Below the pieces are notes generated by a model. The model searched no databases and was not told the origin of the DNA. It saw only the letters and a program-made list of their open reading frames with translations. This document shows, piece after piece, positions 61,033-64,000 of a stretch of 64,000 nt of DNA. The stretch is from the NCBI RefSeq assembly GCF_025024155.1, contig NW_026251709.1, positions 372,001 through 436,000 of the forward strand, given 5' to 3'. This DNA comes from Gamsiella multidivaricata (lineage: Eukaryota > Mortierellomycota > Mortierellomycetes > Mortierellales > Mortierellaceae). Numbering within the stretch: position 1 is the stretch's first letter; each line of letters begins with the position of its first letter. The translations under genes and the position numbers were made by a program.

Positions 61033-61392
61033 CTATAAGACCTCATGGTCCAGGATCTTTTCGATGAAGGGACTTGAAGGTGGAGTTGGGTTGACATCAC
61101 TACCATGCCGGGAGTCGTAGTAATTTGGATCGAGGTCACCTTCCTCGTCATCTTTCTCAACCTGATCCTCCTCAACGACTTAGCTCTCCTTGTGCGATAA
61201 AAACAAATGCCGGTATTCATCATGGTCTAACGCGAAGCGGACGGATTCAGCAATTGCCTCTGACGGGCCCTTACAATCGTTCTTGTTGAGATAGTGAAGA
61301 ACTAGAAAGTTTTTCTGGCCTATCACAAATACTGAACTGAAGGTTCGCTATGCTGCTTTAGCTATGAGCTTAAAAGTCTTTATGGATTTGTA
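61033..61392 (-). pseudogene. Decayed ORF fragment, family unknown
   Basis: In one minus-strand frame there is a coherent stretch: TFSSVFVIGQKNFLVLHYLN, then EAIAESVRFALDHDEYRHLF, an acidic run (EEDQVEKDDEEGD) and TPPSSPFIEKILDHE, ending TAG at 61033-61035. Two in-frame stops interrupt it (near 61350 and 61182). Composition is clearly protein-like. I do not recognise the family. It abuts the right end of the DIRS element, which may have inserted into or beside it. Confidence 0.5.
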
Positions 61393-61458
61393 TTATCTGA
61401 AGACAGACTTAGACAATGCTAGGGAGAGCCAGTAACGATATTTCACAAAGCCCATTTC

Positions 61459-61523
61459 TAGCTGGCAGAGTCGAATAACATGAAGACTCAAGCTTATTAT
61501 CCGAGGGCCAGGACCATATATGT
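61459..61523. repeat. Terminus of DIRS right repeat (65-bp arm)
   Basis: Exact 65-bp reverse complement of 61680-61744. The outermost bases read TAGCTGGCAG on the plus strand. Confidence 0.85.
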
Positions 61524-61679
61524 GTTATCTTCTTTTATTGAAATAAAACGCGAAAATCCAGAAACTACCCGTAAGGAAAAAATGAAATAAATTCTGCTCG
61601 TATACCATGAATGCCTACTATCTTCTCAAAGGAGAGCCAGGGCGTGCAGAAATGAACCAGGGTGGGAAAAGAGGGTGGG

Positions 61680-61772
61680 ACATATATGGTCCTGGCCCTC
61701 GGATAATAAGCTTGAGTCTTCATGTTATTCGACTCTGCCAGCTATTATCCTTCGGGCCAGGACCATATATGT
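61680..61772. repeat. DIRS internal complementary region
   Basis: Bases 61680-61744 are the exact complement of the right terminus. Bases 61743-61772 continue with a second, diverged copy of the TATTATCC...GGGCCAGGACC word in the opposite orientation. This is what a complement of the joined right and left termini should look like. Confidence 0.75.
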
Positions 61773-61787
61773 GGATCCAGAGCAGAA

Positions 61788-63952
61788 TTATGAAAGAACC
61801 ATCGATGTGAAATTGGTCGCGGTAGCTGCATTCAGTCGATAAAACTTGTCGAAGAGTACGGATGAGGACCAATTTCCATGGACAACAACATCATCCACGC
61901 GAGCACCTTGTTTGATCGCAGCCGTAGATCCGATGGCACGGGCCTTGGGTAACTTGGCATCCTTTGGCAGATTAAGCTTACGACTAATGAAAGCGATGTG
62001 GTTACTGATGCGCTCAGCTCCGACATGTCGGCTAGGATCCCGGACATCGCGCAGGAGGGGGCGATATCGTATCGACGCGTCTTTGGGATGAGGAACATCA
62101 ATGTCATGTCCTTGAATGCGTCGGAGGTATTCGGTGAGGGTCTTGACTGGGCACAAGAGAGTATCGTCGTGACTCTTGACTGTGGTATATCTGCAGATAC
62201 GGTTACTGCGGTGTAGGGGGTCTACTAACGGGTTCTATAACTTCTACCATTAGTTCTATTTACAACGGGAGTTACCACGCGAATAGGACTTCGGCAAGGC
62301 TGTGCTTCGGTCACTTACTGGTTCGTGGTGCAGGGTCCTCCTTTAGATCGGAATGTAAGAACACAAAGGTAAAATAGACTAGACGTAAATGGAAAGGAAT
62401 AAATATGGGGATCTATTTAGCTAAATGGTGCGAGCTAGGACTATATTCCTTTGGGAATGACTGGGGTAGTTGCAAGGAGTTCGCATATTGTGATGTCCGA
62501 TGAGGTGAGGAGTCGTGACAATGAAGTCCACCCCTCTGGAGTCGTTGTATGCCAATAGTTGCTGATCAGGCCTCCGTTGTACCTTTATAATGCCGTTTCA
62601 CGAGGGTGGGCCGATGACGGATGCTCAATGAGACGATCGGTAATCGGGGAAGCGCTGCGGGGCAAGTACAATGTCTAAATAAGAGCGATTGACGGCGCAA
62701 AGGTGGCGAATGATCAGGATCGGCATTTCCTGTTGATTGTATCTCGTTGCATGGGTTGCTGACGGTGGTAGTCAGTACCTGTCGTTGATGCGGTGTTATC
62801 CGGACAATCTGGACGAATACAATGTGTGATACAAATGATTTTGGTGGAAAGAAGACTCTGGTTCAGGTACCAGACCGTTTATTCTTTTATTCTGGGGGCG
62901 GTGCTCTTCCCCGTGATCTAATATTAACTTTGCAAGAACAACCAACTGATTCTCATTTACTACACCACATTACCACCTCGTGTCTCCTTTGGGATCAAAA
63001 TAGGGAGGACAGCCGTGATCCGGTCTAAATGGAACTTATCATTGGACAAGTCGATGCACATAATGTCGTTGGGGCGTAGGAAACCACATGTACCAAGGAG
63101 CCAACATAACTTTTGAGTAAGAACCACCGTGCTGAGGCTCTCGTTCTCTCCTTGCTGACGAAAATAGTCGACTACGGGCTTGATGTCGATGTTCAGTTCC
63201 TTGGTGTGCTTGATCTCTCGCCGACGTAAAGCGAGAAAGAATTGTTGAAAGTCGGGGTCGTTAAACGAGGACTTGTCGTCGTACATGTGAACGATGGCCG
63301 ACTTGTATGCTTCGACTGTGGCCGAGGACCAGTTGTTAATCGATACGCCTGAAGCAAGCCAGTTGAGGAGCTGTGCTGGCTGCGGTTCCATAGCGTCCAC
63401 TCCGCGTGCAGTGGCCCATTTGATGTATCGATCCTGCACACGTGAGTATGCTTGCTGCTTGCGTCTCAGTTCTGGGCTGTCAATGATGATGGATGCTGTG
63501 TCGGCGTCCCATCCTTTGGCCAAGAGGCGGCGCCGTTTACCCTCCATGCGCATAACGACCAATGGGGGTTCTTTGCCAGAATGTCTGGCGCGTTTCCCGG
63601 TGCTGGAATCACATGATGACGGGGGATCGGGATCGGTTGCGCCGTCGATATCATCCTGACTGTCGGGTACCACACTGCTGACGGCCAGCGTGGTGTCACA
63701 ATGGTTGCTGAGATCTTCTCCTGGCGGATCTTCTGAAGCACGAGAGGGATCAGATTCCATGGGGGGCATAAGTAGACGTTGCCTAGAGGTCGCCAACGAT
63801 GTCGAAGAGCGTCGTGTCCGGCGGCGCCTGGCGTGGGCTTCCAGGTCATGTATTGTGGCAACTGGTGGTTGATCGGCGAGGCGAAGAGATCGACGTGGTG
63901 GGGTCCCCATTTGCGATCCATTTTCTGAAAGAATGCCTTGCTGATTGACCAT
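61788..63952 (-). pseudogene. DIRS tyrosine recombinase, probably inactive
   Basis: The first part (63952-62974) has a Ser/Arg-rich N-terminus, a SAM-like core-binding region (RVQDRYIKWATARGVDAMEPQPAQLLNWLAS) and the first catalytic Arg in TCGFLRPNDIMCIDLS. Translation then stops at 62960. The rest resumes after a ~0.8-kb insert (62179-61788): KSHDDTLLCPVKTLTEYLRR, then PKARAIGSTAAIKQG and NWSSSVLFDKFYRLN with the nucleophile Tyr. If 62973-62180 is removed as a GT-AG intron, the two parts join in frame to 456 residues. The usual His-x-x-Arg before STAA reads Arg-x-x-Gly, so strand transfer is probably lost. Confidence 0.8.
62181..62969. other. 0.8-kb insert in the recombinase gene, LTR-like or intron-like
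   Basis: Non-coding. On the minus strand it starts TGTGGTGTA and ends TATACCACA, imperfect inverted ends in TG...CA style. It holds two AATAAA words (62877-62894 on plus as TTTATT). The flanking 5-mers (GGTAA and GTCAA) agree at three of five bases, so a target duplication is not secure. GT (62973) and AG (62180) would also allow in-frame splicing. Confidence 0.45.
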
Positions 63953-64000
63953 TCCAGTTGTCCTGTCAGTCGTCGGGAAGGTGCGTCCGCTGGGTTGAAC
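63466..64000 (-). CDS. DIRS reverse transcriptase/RNase H polyprotein, C-terminal end
   Basis: The frame is open from the window edge to the stop at 63466. It shows the end of the RNase H domain (NPADAPSRRLTGQLEWSISKAFF) and the typical DIRS tail WGPHHVDLFASPINHQLPQY, followed by a Trp/Pro-rich stretch. The recombinase frame starts at 63952, inside this one and in a different phase, so the two overlap by about 490 nt. That overlap is a known DIRS trait. The catalytic RT and RNase H residues are upstream, outside the window. Confidence 0.85.
   Translation of the reverse strand, partial: FNPADAPSRRLTGQLEWSISKAFFQKMDRKWGPHHVDLFASPINHQLPQYMTWKPTPGAAGHDALRHRWRPLGNVYLCPPWNLIPLVLQKIRQEKISATIVTPRWPSAVWYPTVRMISTAQPIPIPRHHVIPAPGNAPDILAKNPHWSLCAWRVNGAASWPKDGTPTQHPSSLTAQN

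Larger units (their letters stand above)
61459..64000 (-). mobile_element. DIRS-type tyrosine-recombinase retrotransposon, right part (left part outside window)
   Basis: Reading on the minus strand, the element shows the end of a reverse transcriptase/RNase H frame, an overlapping tyrosine recombinase frame, an internal complementary region (61680-61772) and the terminus of the right repeat (61459-61523). This order is diagnostic for DIRS elements, which lack integrase and LTRs in direct orientation. The left terminal repeat and most of the polymerase lie beyond base 64000. Such elements integrate a circular cDNA through the recombinase and leave no long target duplication. Confidence 0.88.

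Noticed and set aside
61459..61744. Independent MITE with 65-bp terminal repeats
   Set aside because: Position straight after the recombinase stop plus the extra partial copy at 61743-61772 fits a DIRS complementary region better. It is kept as the alternative in the finding.
1..64000. tRNA, rRNA and CRISPR arrays
   Set aside because: No T-loop consensus with a matching acceptor stem was seen on either strand, no rRNA-like sequence and no regularly spaced repeats. A covariance-model scan would be decisive.

Overview
The window reads as nuclear DNA of a filamentous fungus. Most genes are split by short GT-AG introns. Intergenic DNA is full of A/T homopolymers, and upstream regions are pyrimidine-rich on the coding strand. 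The gene content (p24 cargo receptor, class Ia ribonucleotide reductase, ABCC transporter, Kes1-type oxysterol-binding protein, chitin deacetylase) and a DIRS-type retrotransposon suggest an early-diverging, Mortierella-like lineage. That placement is inference. All exon joins were worked out by hand from splice signals, frame and family knowledge.

Layout. 1-8.4 kb: 3' end of a GPI-anchored chitin deacetylase, an 8-exon RNR1, a p24-alpha receptor and a CoA-diphosphatase-like Nudix hydrolase. 8.4-18.4 kb: a sparse stretch with one secreted CAP/PR-1 protein and one stand-alone response regulator. 18.4-26 kb: a gene desert of about 7.5 kb. 26-30.6 kb: three related short-chain dehydrogenases on the minus strand, two intact and one decayed. 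31-46.5 kb: a denser block with a TMEM135-like protein, a START lipid-transfer protein, a probable mitochondrial alpha/beta-hydrolase lipase, pterin-4a-carbinolamine dehydratase, an unrecognised multi-pass membrane protein, NAD kinase and a mitochondrial PPR-like protein. 47.2-48.5 kb: a broken pogo/Tigger-type transposase. 49.8-60.1 kb: an oxysterol-binding protein, a 9-exon ABCC/MRP transporter and a glutathione transferase. 61-64 kb: the right end of a DIRS element (minus strand), next to a decayed ORF.

The genes form no obvious pathway. Several fit lipid and redox metabolism: OSBP, START protein, lipase, dehydrogenases, NAD kinase, GST, ABCC pump and pterin recycling. RNR1 and the Nudix enzyme act on nucleotides.

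The most informative finds are these. The DIRS terminal repeat and internal complementary region let the unseen left end be predicted. Its recombinase has lost the His-x-x-Arg motif and carries a 0.8-kb LTR-like or intron-like insert. The dehydrogenase cluster holds a decaying third copy. Oddities in ordinary genes include a Nudix box with Phe in place of Gly, a GC-AG intron and a 17-nt micro-exon. A 1-kb non-coding stretch is dense in AATTG motifs. I found no convincing new system; the strongest candidates are listed with tests.
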